DNA of 64,000 bases from Bacteroides faecichinchillae JCM 17102 (lineage in GTDB: Bacteria; Bacteroidota; Bacteroidia; Bacteroidales; Bacteroidaceae), in the NCBI RefSeq assembly GCF_000614145.1, contig NZ_BAKK01000014.1, positions 1 through 64,000 of the forward strand, written 5' to 3'. Position numbers and translations under genes: made by a program. The notes under the pieces were generated by a model that saw only the letters and a list, made by a program, of their open reading frames with translations, was not told the origin of the DNA and did no database searches. Below are positions 39,024 to 48,511 of this stretch, piece after piece (positions within the stretch are counted from its first letter, which is position 1; each line of letters starts with the position of its first letter).

Positions 39024-39084
39024 CACCTCTTGGCTTTTTGTTTTTTCACCGCATTTTATTAACCGACTAAAAAATAACAAGAGT

Positions 39085-40122
39085 ATGGAAACAATGACTA
39101 ATGAACTTACTATCATTCCAAGAACAATCGGAATGGTAACAAGAATGATGGATGCAATTGGTGTCGAAGATGCTGTAATCGTATCTGAAGAAGAACAGAA
39201 AGAGCATCCTAATTTTATTGAGAGCAACACTTCGGGAATAACACTTGAAGAACTTGAAAGGAACTGTATTGTACCCAGCTTCGGAGACAACCAGCTAACA
39301 ATCAGCCACCAGAAATTTATCCACCAGGTAGAAGATGCCGCAAGAATGTATTTTACCGGAGAGAACTTTGGAAACACGGAAATCAGAGTTTCACATAAGA
39401 TTTTAGGCAGGGTTCCGGGAGCATTGACCAAAAGGAAGGAGGAACTTAAACCGGAGGACGAGACCATCTACTACCAGAGAATGGCCTTCTGTTTTCATAT
39501 CCGTTCCATGAGCAGAATGATGAACGGAGAAGAAGTCAATTTATGTATCGGAGGTGTAAGAAGTCTGAATGAGGAAAACTTATACGCCCGAAAATCACCC
39601 GAGAAATTCAAGATCTTTATCGGGTGGAGGGTTCGTGTGTGTTCAAATCTGATGCTGACCAATGATGGCTTGACCGGACGACTGGAAGTGATGAGTGACA
39701 CTGATATATACAGTTCAGCACTCAGACTGTTTCAGGATTTTAAACCGGAGCAAAATTTAAGACTTCTTGAAAACCTGGGAAGAACAAAGATTTCACAGGA
39801 ACAGTTCTGTCAGATAATAGGAAGATTGAGATTATATCAAGCTTTACCCGCTTCACAACTTAAAGAATTGCCAAAGGTGATTTTAGGTGACTCCAATGTC
39901 AATGCAGCTACGAAAGGCTATATAGAGAATCCAAATTTCGGATTGTGTGGCAGAGAGAATATCACTTGTTGGGATTTGATGCAGCTTCTTAATGACGCCG
40001 CCAAACAATCCTACATAGACAAGTTCCTGGAGCGCAATCAGAACTGTACTGATTTTTCTGTAGGTATCCAGAGAGCTTTAAACGGTGAAGATACTGAGAA
40101 TTACGGATGGTTTTTGAGTTAG
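39085..40122 (+). CDS. DUF3871 family protein of mobile elements
   Basis: A 345-residue protein that matches what I recall of DUF3871, a family found in Bacteroides conjugative and mobilisable elements. The centre has DNQLTISHQKFIHQVEDAAR, then IRVSHKILGRVPGALTKRK and RMAFCFHIRSMSRMMNGEEV, and the C-terminal half YGWFLS closes the protein. Its molecular role is unknown; related phage/plasmid proteins are sometimes DNA-transaction factors. A strong terminator follows at 40145. Start at 39085 or the nearby Met 39094 (MTNELTIIPRT). Confidence 0.75.
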   Translation: METMTNELTIIPRTIGMVTRMMDAIGVEDAVIVSEEEQKEHPNFIESNTSGITLEELERNCIVPSFGDNQLTISHQKFIHQVEDAARMYFTGENFGNTEIRVSHKILGRVPGALTKRKEELKPEDETIYYQRMAFCFHIRSMSRMMNGEEVNLCIGGVRSLNEENLYARKSPEKFKIFIGWRVRVCSNLMLTNDGLTGRLEVMSDTDIYSSALRLFQDFKPEQNLRLLENLGRTKISQEQFCQIIGRLRLYQALPASQLKELPKVILGDSNVNAATKGYIENPNFGLCGRENITCWDLMQLLNDAAKQSYIDKFLERNQNCTDFSVGIQRALNGEDTENYGWFLS

Positions 40123-40144
40123 ACCTGAAAATAAATTAACTCAC

Positions 40145-40192
40145 AAGGGAGAAAGAACTAAAATATAACAAACCGGTTCTTTCTCCCTTTTT
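40145..40192 (+). terminator. Strong Rho-independent terminator after DUF3871 gene
   Basis: AAGGGAGAAAGAAC (40145-40158) pairs perfectly with GTTCTTTCTCCCTT (40176-40189), followed by TTT. Confidence 0.85.
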
Positions 40193-40218
40193 GTTGAACC
40201 CTTTGACAGATATATGAT

Positions 40219-40371
40219 ATGGAAGTGAATGATATTATGACATACATAGACAGATTGCTGCAAGGCTGTTCTGATAAAAGATGTGCCGAGATTCTAAAGG
40301 AAGTAACGGAGGAATGTCAGTCACGTATAGATGAATGTAGGAAAGGTGCTTATTCCAAATCATTGCAATAG
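40219..40371 (+). CDS. Small hypothetical protein, 50 residues
   Basis: ORF MEVNDIMTYIDRLLQGCSDK continuing to RKGAYSKSLQ. It is rich in charged residues and has two cysteines near the centre and two in the second half, so a small helical protein is plausible. It lies between a terminator and the next hypothetical gene. Family unknown. Confidence 0.4.
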   Translation: MEVNDIMTYIDRLLQGCSDKRCAEILKEVTEECQSRIDECRKGAYSKSLQ

Positions 40372-40390
40372 GAATAATATATAAACAATA

Positions 40391-40681
40391 ATGAATATTA
40401 TGGAAAGATACGAATTGGAAAACAGCAGGGAATTCAAGGCTGCAAAAGAACTTGAACATGCCCTGAACGACTATGGGTGGAATGAGAAAAGGTTCGCTAT
40501 TGCAGTTACCACATTCCACAGGACCCTGCAACAGACCTTATTCAGAAGTATGGTTGAAGTGATTAAGATTATGGGAAGTGAAGATTACGGATATGACCTG
40601 AGAAACAAGGCTTCGCATGAGATTTGTAAGAAGATAGTGGAATCGGGAGTTCTGGAGGACGAGACGATACCATTCATCTGA
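40391..40681 (+). CDS. Hypothetical protein, 96 residues
   Basis: Predicted helical, acidic protein beginning MERYELENSREFKAAKELEH when started at the Met 40400. It follows the 50-residue ORF by 20 bp and is followed by a clear terminator. The motif LNDYGWNEKRFAIAVTTFHR suggests a small accessory protein of mobile elements, but I cannot name a family. Confidence 0.55.
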   Translation: MNIMERYELENSREFKAAKELEHALNDYGWNEKRFAIAVTTFHRTLQQTLFRSMVEVIKIMGSEDYGYDLRNKASHEICKKIVESGVLEDETIPFI

Positions 40682-40714
40682 AACGGTTGAGAGATACCAA
40701 GACTAATATTCCGG

Positions 40715-40757
40715 GGAGGGATATTTCCGATAAAAAGGAAGTATCCCTCCTTTTTTA
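40715..40757 (+). terminator. Rho-independent terminator
   Basis: GGAGGGATA (40715-40723) pairs with TATCCCTCC (40742-40750), followed by TTTTTT. Confidence 0.85.
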
Positions 40758-40786
40758 TTTACCGACAATTTAAAATTCAGAAGATT

Positions 40787-42393
40787 ATGTTATACTATAA
40801 TTTTTATGGTTATGAAGAATTCAAGGCCCGTTTCGGACTTGAAAAGAGAGAAAATGGTGTGGCGGTAAGAAAGAACAGGATATTGCTGGCCCACCTGAAA
40901 AATCCTGTACTACTGAAGTATTGCAGGGAACATGACGACTATGCCTGCTACATATATATGATATGGCTGCCCTGCAGAAAAGAGTGGTTGAAGCCGTTAT
41001 CGGGTCGGGCAAGAATGATGAAGAATTACCGTATGAGGTGGAACTGATAGGCAAGACATACCATTCCGCCAAATATAGGACTGACGAAGCCAAAGGCCTG
41101 TGTGAGGATCTGGATAAAAGTTCGGTCCGCTATGTCAACATTGAACGTAACCGGGTTTTCAAGATGAGAGCCGGAAAGTTCATGAGGGAGCTTATACTTG
41201 AAACAGGGATAGGGAAACTACTCTCGCCTTGTGTCGTAAACTGGATTGCAGGGGATGTTTTCACCCAGCAATGGTGTACTTATACTCATGGGAAATCACC
41301 TGATATGGAACTTCATGTCAACAATGATTTTGGGAGAATCTATGATAGTAACTATTGTAAAGGGAGTTTCGGTTCATGCATGGTGGATGAGAACAGGACT
41401 TCGTTCTATCATGATTCGGTAAAAGCCAAGGCTGCATACATAATAGACAAGACGGGGCTGATTGTAGCCAGAGCCATTCTTTTTACCGATGTTACGGATC
41501 AAGACGGCAAGAAATGGAGGCTGCTTGAAAGACAGTATTCCTCGGAAGGTGATGATGTATTGAAACGGTTACTGATTGACAAGCTCATTCAGGAGGATTA
41601 TATAGACGGTTATAAGATTGTGGGCGCGTCCTGTCATGAGGCGAACGCATTCGTGGACATTGACGGCAGTTCATTATCCGATAAAAAGTTTGAGATAGAC
41701 TGTAATCTCGAATTGGAAGACACGCTTTCCTATCAGGATTCCTTCAAATGGTACAGTTACAGCCGGAACAAGGCCTATAACTACGAAAACTCCGGGACCT
41801 CATACAACCTTGATACAACAGACCTTAATCTTTATGGGGATGATGATGAAGATGATGGGGAATGGGATGCTTACCACCAATACTATTGCGATGATACAAG
41901 GCTCTGTTATCGGAATGGAATAGAAATCTGGGTGGATTCAGACAACCTGGATGATTTTGTATGGATAGAATCAAAACGGGAGTATCACCATGAGAACGAT
42001 TGTGTATGCTGTGACAATTGTGGAGAGAACCTGCTGAAAGATAATGCGGAATACTCCGAGGTGACAGAAGAGCATTATTGCTGCAAGGAATGTATGGAGA
42101 AAGCGGAAAATGAGTTCAAGCGGAAGAACTGGTATTATTCCGAGTATGATGAAGCATGGTATGAGAACCTTGATGATATAACCCGGATCAATATCTGGAA
42201 TGAATCGGAAGGTATCTATGAGGAGAAGTCCATTAGTATAGACACATTGGATGGATTGATTGAGAATGAAGATGTATGGGAGTTCGGTGAGGATGTATTT
42301 GATAAAGTAAATCCGAGCACCAACCTTCCATACGGTTATAAACTTAAAAAAGAGATGAGTCATGAATATGCAATTGTTGAAGAGGCTGTATAG
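40787..42393 (+). pseudogene. Large mobile-element hypothetical protein with CxxC motifs (one frameshift)
   Basis: Begins MLYYNFYGYEEFKARFGLEK. The frame breaks near 40947; adding one C (GCCTGCCTAC) gives DDYACLHIYDMAALQKRVVE and joins the long ORF, about 535 residues. The first 250 residues resemble proteins I remember from Bacteroides mobile elements (KGLCEDLDKSSVRYVNIERN, FKMRAGKFMRELILETG). The centre is very acidic (DDDEDDGEWD), and then come paired cysteines CVCCDNCGENLL and CCKECMEKAENEF, a likely zinc-binding unit. The tail carries GIYEEKSISIDTLD. The function is unknown. The stop overlaps the next gene's start. Confidence 0.65.
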
Positions 42394-43354
42394 TATCTAC
42401 AGCCCGAGCGGAAAGGAACAGAAGATGGTGAAGTTCCTCTGTTCCTACATAAGACAACTTCCCGGAAACATATCCGTGTCAAAGGATAAATTCGGGAACC
42501 TGTATGTAGTAAAGGGAGAATCAGAAAGTTATCCCTGCCTGGTGAGCCATATCGACCAGGTTTCACACTGCAACCACTCAAAGGATTTCAAGGCGGTGGA
42601 GACCAGGGAAATCATATTCGGTTATTCGCCCAAGAACAGGAGGTTTGAGAATCTGGGAGCCGATGACAAGAACGGAGTGTTCATCTGCCTTGAATGCCTG
42701 AAGAAGTATGATGCTGTTAAAGTAGTGTTTTTCAGAGAGGAGGAGAACGGATGCAGGGGAAGTTCTGAAGCGGTGATGTCCTTCTTTGATGATGTGAGGT
42801 TCGTTATCCAGCCTGACAGAAAGGGTAATTCGGATCTGATTACAAGTATCGGATATTCTGACTTGTGTTCCGAAAAGTTTATAGAAGCCCTTGAACCTGA
42901 AAACTGGGGGTACAGGGAGGGGAACGGCTTGATGACCGATATCCTGACCTTGAAAGAAAACGGACTTGGGGTTTCCTGCATCAACGTCTCATGCGGTTAC
43001 TACAATGCCCATTCTGACGAGGAGATAACAATAAAGAAAGACCTGCTGAAATGCCTGATGTTTATAGAACATGTCATAGAGGATTGTACCGGTGTATATC
43101 CTCATGTACTGACTGATTCATATTTCAGCCCCTATGAGCTTGAGGACGAGGTTTACGATATGCTGAACCATGACCCGACATTAACCCCTGAAGACCTTTA
43201 TGACATGTATTCCACCAATTTTCCTCATTTCGGACTGGAGGATTATAGAAGGATATGTGAGGATTACCGGATGTTCTGGTGTGATGATGAAGAAGATATA
43301 TATGAAGAAAAAAGTATGGACTTAAAAACTTTGGAAGTATGGAAAGAGACATGA
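42362..43354 (+). CDS. M20/M42-like metallopeptidase
   Basis: A 330-residue protein with a zinc peptidase pattern: VSHIDQVSH (first metal His and Asp), ENLGADDKNGVFICLECL (second Asp with the DDKNG motif), FFREEENGCRGSS (catalytic and metal Glu) and GYYNAHSDEEITIKKDLL (the last His). The plan is that of tripeptide aminopeptidase-like M20/M42 enzymes. After residue 250 it carries an unrelated acidic tail (EDLYDMYSTNFPHFGLEDYR) that ends DIYEEKSMDLKTLE. It overlaps the preceding gene by 32 bp and the next by 16 bp. An aminopeptidase on a mobile element is unusual; its substrate is not known. Alternative start Met 42368. Confidence 0.75.
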   Translation: MNMQLLKRLYSIYSPSGKEQKMVKFLCSYIRQLPGNISVSKDKFGNLYVVKGESESYPCLVSHIDQVSHCNHSKDFKAVETREIIFGYSPKNRRFENLGADDKNGVFICLECLKKYDAVKVVFFREEENGCRGSSEAVMSFFDDVRFVIQPDRKGNSDLITSIGYSDLCSEKFIEALEPENWGYREGNGLMTDILTLKENGLGVSCINVSCGYYNAHSDEEITIKKDLLKCLMFIEHVIEDCTGVYPHVLTDSYFSPYELEDEVYDMLNHDPTLTPEDLYDMYSTNFPHFGLEDYRRICEDYRMFWCDDEEDIYEEKSMDLKTLEVWKET

Positions 43355-43692
43355 ATTACGATTTGGAACTGGCCAGGTATATCTGGTCAATCCTGAAATC
43401 CAATCCCCCGGTCCTTATGTCCTGGGGAGTTGAGATTGAGACTGTAAAAGTAATAACGTGTGGCATTGAATTCAAGGTCAACGGATTCAAGCACACCGGA
43501 AAAGTTCAGATAGTCTTGAATGAAGGTGCGGACCTGTTTGAAGTCTGTCTGATTGGTGAGGATGGAGGAATCAGGGACAAGAGGGAGGACATCTACCTTG
43601 ACATGCTTGTTTCCGTGGTGGATGGACTTGTGGAGAAAACCGACGATTATGAAAAGAGGATTGCTGAAACATATAATATTATAAGGTATTAA
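43339..43692 (+). CDS. Hypothetical protein, 117 residues
   Basis: Follows the peptidase with a 16-bp overlap, so it is probably translationally coupled. It begins MERDMNYDLELARYIWSILK and contains VITCGIEFKVNGFKHTGKVQ with regular beta pattern and a C-terminal helix (VSVVDGLVEKTDDYEKRIAE). No family is recognised. A terminator follows, marking the end of the transcript. Confidence 0.55.
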   Translation: MERDMNYDLELARYIWSILKSNPPVLMSWGVEIETVKVITCGIEFKVNGFKHTGKVQIVLNEGADLFEVCLIGEDGGIRDKREDIYLDMLVSVVDGLVEKTDDYEKRIAETYNIIRY

Positions 43693-43725
43693 CAGTTCTC
43701 TGAGAAATCGGGAAATGTGACAACG

Positions 43726-43785
43726 GGCTTTCTGTGAGGGAGTAGATTTTATAGGGACTCGAAATCTCATGGAAAGCCTTTTTTA
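43726..43785 (+). terminator. Rho-independent terminator
   Basis: GGCTTTC-TGTGAG (from 43726) pairs with CTCATG-GAAAGCC (to 43778), followed by TTTTTT. Confidence 0.75.
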
Positions 43786-43852
43786 TAAATCAGCTTAAAG
43801 GTTATTGAACGGTCGTTTAGTAACCGGGAAGAGCGTTAAATAAGTGTTAATT

Positions 43853-44536
43853 ATGAAACGGAAAAATTATGTAGCCTATCTACGACAGTCCACGATGAAA
43901 CAGGAAATCTCGGGACTTGGCGTGGAGGCACAGAGAGAAATAATACGGAATTACCTGAAGGACAGAAAAACGGTTGCTGAATATATTGAAACAGAGAGCG
44001 GCCGTAAATCTGACAGACCTAAACTTGCTGAAGCTTTGGAGTTATGCAGGAAAACAAATTCTGTCCTGATTGTTGCAAAACTGGATAGGCTGAGCAGAAA
44101 TGTGGCCTTCACCAGCAAACTGTTGGAGAGTGATGTCGAGATCGTATTTTGTGATTTTCCGGAGGCCAATAAACTTGTACTACATATCATCAGTAGTATA
44201 GCAGAGTATGAGGCGGGATTGATCAGCCAAAGAACGAAACAATCCCTGAAAGCCAAGAAATCAAGAGGATATAAGCTTGGTAAATCTGAAAACCTATTGA
44301 ACAAACTGAATCAAGCGGTAGAGAACAGCAACAAGACTAATCATCAGAAAGCCCTTGACAATCCCAATAACAAGAGAGCCATAGCATTACTGAAAAACTT
44401 GGTAAAAGAAGAGCGGAGCTTATCTGAAATGGCGAGAATTCTGAACAGTGAAGGATTTTTAACTTCCAAGGGATGTCAATTCAGAGCATCACAGGTGAGT
44501 ATATTATTGAAAAGGTATAACTTAAAAGAGGATTGA
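43853..44536 (+). CDS. Serine recombinase (resolvase/invertase family)
   Basis: A site-specific recombinase of 227 residues when started at Met 43853 (MKRKNYVAYLRQSTMKQEIS); three extra codons upstream are unlikely. The catalytic serine is in YLRQST (Ser13). Conserved segments are VLIVAKLDRLSRNVAFTSKL, and the E-helix region ISSIAEYEAGLISQRTKQSL. A C-terminal DNA-binding helix-turn-helix follows (RSLSEMARILNSEGFLTSKG). It is intact, unlike the second, different serine recombinase at 47666. Its sites are unknown. Confidence 0.88.
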   Translation: MKRKNYVAYLRQSTMKQEISGLGVEAQREIIRNYLKDRKTVAEYIETESGRKSDRPKLAEALELCRKTNSVLIVAKLDRLSRNVAFTSKLLESDVEIVFCDFPEANKLVLHIISSIAEYEAGLISQRTKQSLKAKKSRGYKLGKSENLLNKLNQAVENSNKTNHQKALDNPNNKRAIALLKNLVKEERSLSEMARILNSEGFLTSKGCQFRASQVSILLKRYNLKED

Positions 44537-44540
44537 AACT

Positions 44541-44774
44541 ATGGAACCCAAGTATGTATTGATTCTAGACTTTTGTGTCGGTTGTCTGAATATCATAAAG
44601 CTGACGGACGAAGAATTAAGGGAATCAGAGGAATATGAGGACTTTGAATCTTTCCTTTCAACCATCGAGGAGAGATACGGATTCAGACTTAACAGTTGCC
44701 AATGGATGGTTACAGAAAATCTGGACATCCATTGCTATCAGAACGGGGAAGAGACAGGCCCCAATCTGTTATAG
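44541..44774 (+). CDS. Hypothetical acidic protein, 77 residues
   Basis: Begins 4 bp after the recombinase stop (MEPKYVLILDFCVGCLNIIK), rich in Glu, with two Cys near the start. It may be a small accessory factor of the recombinase or an unrelated mobile-element protein; I recognise no domain. A terminator follows. Confidence 0.5.
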   Translation: MEPKYVLILDFCVGCLNIIKLTDEELRESEEYEDFESFLSTIEERYGFRLNSCQWMVTENLDIHCYQNGEETGPNLL

Positions 44775-44786
44775 CCAAATAAGGAA

Positions 44787-44820
44787 GAGAAACTGAGGTA
44801 ATGCTTGGTTTCTTTTTTTC
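44787..44820 (+). terminator. Rho-independent terminator
   Basis: AGAAAC (44788-44793) pairs with GTTTCT (44808-44813), followed by TTTTTTTC. Confidence 0.65.
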
Positions 44821-45109
44821 TTTCTTCTGGAGTAGTTGGAAATGATGGTAGTAGAAGAAAAATATAATCAGGTTAAGTTGTTTTTCTATCTGTCATCCAC
44901 CATATTCTTAACCGGATGAATAATATCGGCATGGCTTTATATTGTAAGCGACTGCTCAACTACATCTTGTGTATTCGATTTTTTATTGAGGTGCACTCCA
45001 TTGTAAGTGCGTCTCGATTTTTTCATATGCCAACTTATCTCAGGGTTGTTATTGAGTGTCAATCTCGCTTTTTCCCGTTTTTTCCTGCATTTTCCCGGAA
45101 CTGTCCCGA

Positions 45110-46695
45110 TTATTTTCTCCATACATCCGGTAGCAGTTCCTTCAGGTCTCTGTCTGATTTGGGTGCCAGATAATAGGGGAGTTTACTGATCACATCATTC
45201 AGCCACTCTCTGGGGTTGACACCACGTTCCTTACATGAGCCAAGCAAGGAGCAGATTATAGCCGTATTCTCAGCAGCTTCGTGATTTCCGCAGAACAGCA
45301 TGTTCTTTCTTGATATGACCAGTGGCCTCAGGGCATTCTCACAGCGGTTGTTGTCTATAAAGATTCTTCCGTCATGGAGATACGGTTTCATTCTTGGCAG
45401 CAGGGAGTAGGCATAGGCTACGGCTTTCCCTATAAGACTTCGTTTTAGAACTTTAGGGTATGTGTTTTTAAGCCAGAGTTCAAAGCTGTCAAGTATCGGC
45501 TCGGATAGACGTTGACGTAATTCAGCACGTTTTTCATACGGGAGTTCCTGTTTATCCGCCATGTATTCCACATTATACATATCCTGGATAAATTTGAGTC
45601 CCTGCATGGCATATTCCGGATTTTCTTCCTTGCACAGCTCTATATGCCTGCGGATATGTGCGAGACAGCCACACAGGCACACGTCCTCTCTATCCTCAAA
45701 GGCGTCATAAATAGGATGGCCGTCACTTTGGAGATATCCTTTGAAGTTTTTCAAAAGCCTGACCGCAACTTTTTGTGAACGCGATCCGTTGTCGTAATGG
45801 AAGAAGAGCAGACGCGGCACAGCCGCTCGGACTATCCAGATGTATTCTTTTGCGGCTTTATGCCTCTCATGGTTTATAACCGGAAGCGTGGTCTCGTCAA
45901 CCTGGAGGTAATCTGCGGCCAGTACTTTCTTCCTGAGTTCCAGATAAAGTGGTCTGAGAAGTTCGCAGACCGGTCTGAACCAGCCGTCCAATGTGTTTCT
46001 GGACAGTTTCACACCCAGATGTTCCAGCTGTTTCACTTGTCGGTAGAACGGGACATGATATTCGTACTTCTGTAAAAGGACCTCAGCGAGCATGGAAGCC
46101 CCGGGCATGCCTTTATATATGGGCATCAGTGGCATGGGAGCGGTTATTACAGCCTTTTCTCCGTTGTCAACGGCCTCCATTTCATTTTTCAGGGCATATG
46201 TGGGACGTACCGTGTCTTTCACATAGAGGTAGCCGGGTTTCATCTCAAGGGTCCTGGTATGTTCCTCGCCTATCTTGACGTATCTGCTTAAATCGACATT
46301 CTCCGGTTCGATGACGACTGTTACAACCGGAAGGTTATTCATGACGACCCGGTTACGGCGTGGCGTTTTATTGGCGGCCCGGGACTTGGGGACGGTAATC
46401 TGTTCAGCCGCCCTGCTCCGGGCCTCTTCGATTTCCGCCTCTATCTGTTCCAGGTCGCCATAGTCAAAAGGGAGCTTCGGGTCTCCGTTATCGACAGGCT
46501 TGCATTTCTCACTCATCTTTCCGAACACCTTCCTCTTCAGCCATGCCAGGGAGCGTTCAGCTCAACTATCGTACCCCGGAGCTCTTCTATGGTCCTTGCC
46601 TGGGCCGAGATGATCTCACTCTGTTTACGGTTGATATCCAGCAGCTGTTCCATTGAGGATTCCACAGCTTGTCCGGTTGCATCTTCTTTTGCCAT
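45110..46695 (-). pseudogene. tnpC: IS66 transposase TnpC (one frameshift)
   Basis: The DDE transposase of IS66. The true start is ATG at 46695 (MAKEDATGQAVESSMEQLLD); the frame breaks near 46558-46564, where one missing base separates it from RSLAWLKRKVFGKMSEK. Restored length is 528 residues. The zinc-binding and transposase parts are intact: YLQVDETTLPVI (first Asp), LQSDGHPIYD (second), and NRCENALRPLVISRKNMLF (Glu). The C-terminal IS66_C segment starts CSLLGSCKERGVNPREWLND. Frameshift probably a sequence error. Confidence 0.85.
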
Positions 46696-46775
46696 TCAAT
46701 ATCCTTTTTTGATGATATAAAGATAGCGAAAAGCTATAAGAAAAACAAGCCTTCAAGCTGTTTGTTTACAACTGT

Positions 46776-47147
46776 TTACCAATGCTTTTTCAAATTGGAA
46801 AGCCGTCTTTGCCTGCCTTTGCTGACATCTTCATTGATGCCTTCCACCATAACGACCAGGTCACTCCAGGTCATGGGGTAAGAACGGGTGGCAGGATCAT
46901 AGGCGGGTATCTTGAAGGTGCCTTCTTCAAGCAGTTTCTCGTAAAGGACCAGACCGCCCGGTTCGGCATGGAGCAATTTTATCTTGGTCCGGAAACGGTT
47001 GTAGAAAATGAATACGTCCCCACTTCTGATGTCGCCTCCCATCCTCTCATGCACAAGGCCGCAAAGAGTGAACATACCTTTCCTCATGTCCGTATAACCG
47101 GGGCATAGGAAATATCTCATGCTGTCATTTAGGCAGAACATTGGCAT
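46776..47147 (-). CDS. tnpB: IS66 accessory protein TnpB
   Basis: A 123-residue IS66 Orf2-like protein. It shows MRYFLCPGYTDMRKGMFTLC, then DVFIFYNRFRTKIKLLHAEP and GGLVLYEKLLEEGTFKIP, the family signature. It overlaps tnpA by about 23 bp and precedes tnpC. Intact. Confidence 0.9.
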   Translation of the reverse strand: MPMFCLNDSMRYFLCPGYTDMRKGMFTLCGLVHERMGGDIRSGDVFIFYNRFRTKIKLLHAEPGGLVLYEKLLEEGTFKIPAYDPATRSYPMTWSDLVVMVEGINEDVSKGRQRRLSNLKKHW

Positions 47148-47558
47148 TATATATTTTAGAGATCAGATTCAGGGCAGCTTCACAGCCGGAAGACCCTTTA
47201 AACTTCAACTTCAATCCGTTGGGTAATTCCAAGGATATTTCAGAGCTGTCCTTTCCTTTCAAGGGAAAGGGGACGCTAGGCTGGGGAGATGGCAGGGGAG
47301 TCTCGTGAGATATACCGGGGGATGGCGTGTCGCCATTGATTACTATGGGGACAAAGCTGTCTTTAACCCCTAAGCGGGAGCTTCTGCCAATAACTCCCGC
47401 TCCGTTATACCGTATTTTTGTTTCCAAAGATAGAATCTACTACGGCTATAACCTTCATTCTCACAAAAATCAGCAATGGACAAACCACTCTGCTGCTGAC
47501 GGAAAAGAACGGAGATAAATTTTTCTCTGCTCATCATGTGTTTACGTCGCTGCATCAT
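47125..47558 (-). pseudogene. tnpA: IS66 TnpA helix-turn-helix protein (one frameshift)
   Basis: Starts at 47558 (MMQRRKHMMSREKFISVLFR) with the helix-turn-helix SIADFCENEGYSRSRFYLWK. The frame stops after LLAEAPA; restoring one T at about 47371 gives LGVKDSFVPIVIN and continues to the IS66-type ending LKFKGSSGCEAALNLISKIY. Restored length 144 residues. Later Met start MSREKFIS is possible. Confidence 0.8.
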
Positions 47559-47665
47559 AGGATATTATTTTTTTGTAGCAAAAGTAAGGAGGGAAAATGA
47601 ACTGTAGAAGATGTACTTACTTAGGCGCTTACCCTAATTTGAGCGTTTACCAAAGTATAATTGAC

Positions 47666-48288
47666 ATGGAAAATAGCAGGGTGGTGATTTATGCCAGAGT
47701 AAGTTCCACTACCGACAGACAATCCACGGAGCGTCAGGTATCGGACTTGAGGATGCTGGCTGAATCGAGAAAATATACGAGGAGAAAATATCAGGAACAA
47801 AGAAAAATTCAGAAAGAGCAGTTCTTACAGAGTGTCTTGAATACTGTTTCTCCGAGGGTATAGGAACACTACTTATCAGCGAACTCTCCAGACTGAGTAG
47901 AAACGTTGATGAGGTGCTTAAGAATGTGATGCTGTGTAAGGAGAGAGGGCTGAACGTCCATTTCCAGAAAGAGAACCTGAGCATATTCGACTCCACGGGT
48001 AGGGAGCATCCATTCCTTACTATCTTCATCGCTATTCTCGGTACTGTAGCCGCGATGGAGAGGGAGAATATCAGCTTCCATCTTCAATCGGGTAAAGCAT
48101 AATATATAGCTAAGGGAGGCAAGGTAGGCAGAAAAACCGGATATCGTAAACCGGAGGAGGACAAGCGCAAGCAATATGCCAGTGTACTCAGGTTACTCGG
48201 CAAGGGTTATCCGATGAAGATGATAGCCGGTACCGAGGGAGTGAGTGTAAGTACGGTCCAGAGGTTGAAGAAGGAATTTGGGCTGTAG
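47666..48288 (+). pseudogene. Degraded serine recombinase
   Basis: N-terminus MENSRVVIYARVSSTTDRQS with catalytic Ser in RVSS. After AESR the frame shifts by one base (47761-47772), continuing EKIYEEKISGTKKNSERAVL and TLLISELSRLSRNVDEVLK, then GTVAAMERENISFHLQSGKA. A TAA in that frame (where CAA or similar is expected) precedes YIAKGGKVGRKTGYRKPEED and a C-terminal helix-turn-helix ending QRLKKEFGL. Frameshift plus nonsense codon make this a likely true pseudogene. It lies directly beside IS66 and differs from the intact recombinase at 43853. Confidence 0.8.
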
Positions 48289-48291
48289 AGG

Positions 48292-48328
48292 TAAAGGAGA
48301 CTGTGACGGCCTCCCTTTAGTTTTTTCT
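48292..48328 (+). terminator. Terminator-like hairpin after recombinase remnant
   Basis: AAAGGAG and CTCCCTTT pair with one bulge, followed by AGTTTTTTC and further T-rich sequence. Confidence 0.5.
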
Positions 48329-48511
48329 TTTTTTGCTCTATAAAGAATACCCCGAAAGCTACATAAATGTACATCAAATCAAAAGACGGATAACAATCTT
48401 TCATTATACCTTCCAAAGTCTAATTCTCTAGAAAACAACAAAGAGGAGCTTCCTAATTCTACGCCTAGACAGAAAGCCCTTCCTGCAATTAAATGAAATC
48501 TAAACAAGCTC

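Larger units (their letters stand above)
44944..47632 (-). mobile_element. IS66-family insertion sequence
   Basis: About 2.69 kb containing tnpC, tnpB and tnpA on the minus strand. The ends form an imperfect inverted repeat: GTAAGCGACT then a TACATCTT block at the left (from 44944) and GTAAGCGCCT then TACATCTT at the right (ending 47632, read on the minus strand). Size and gene order are typical of IS66. The 8 bp flanking each end (TTTATATT left, CCTAATTT right) do not match, so no target duplication is seen. Confidence 0.85.

Noticed and set aside
45003-45030. GTAAGTGCGTC as the left end of IS66.
   Set aside because: The repeat at 44944 matches the right end over a longer stretch, including TACATCTT, so 45003 is probably an internal subterminal repeat.
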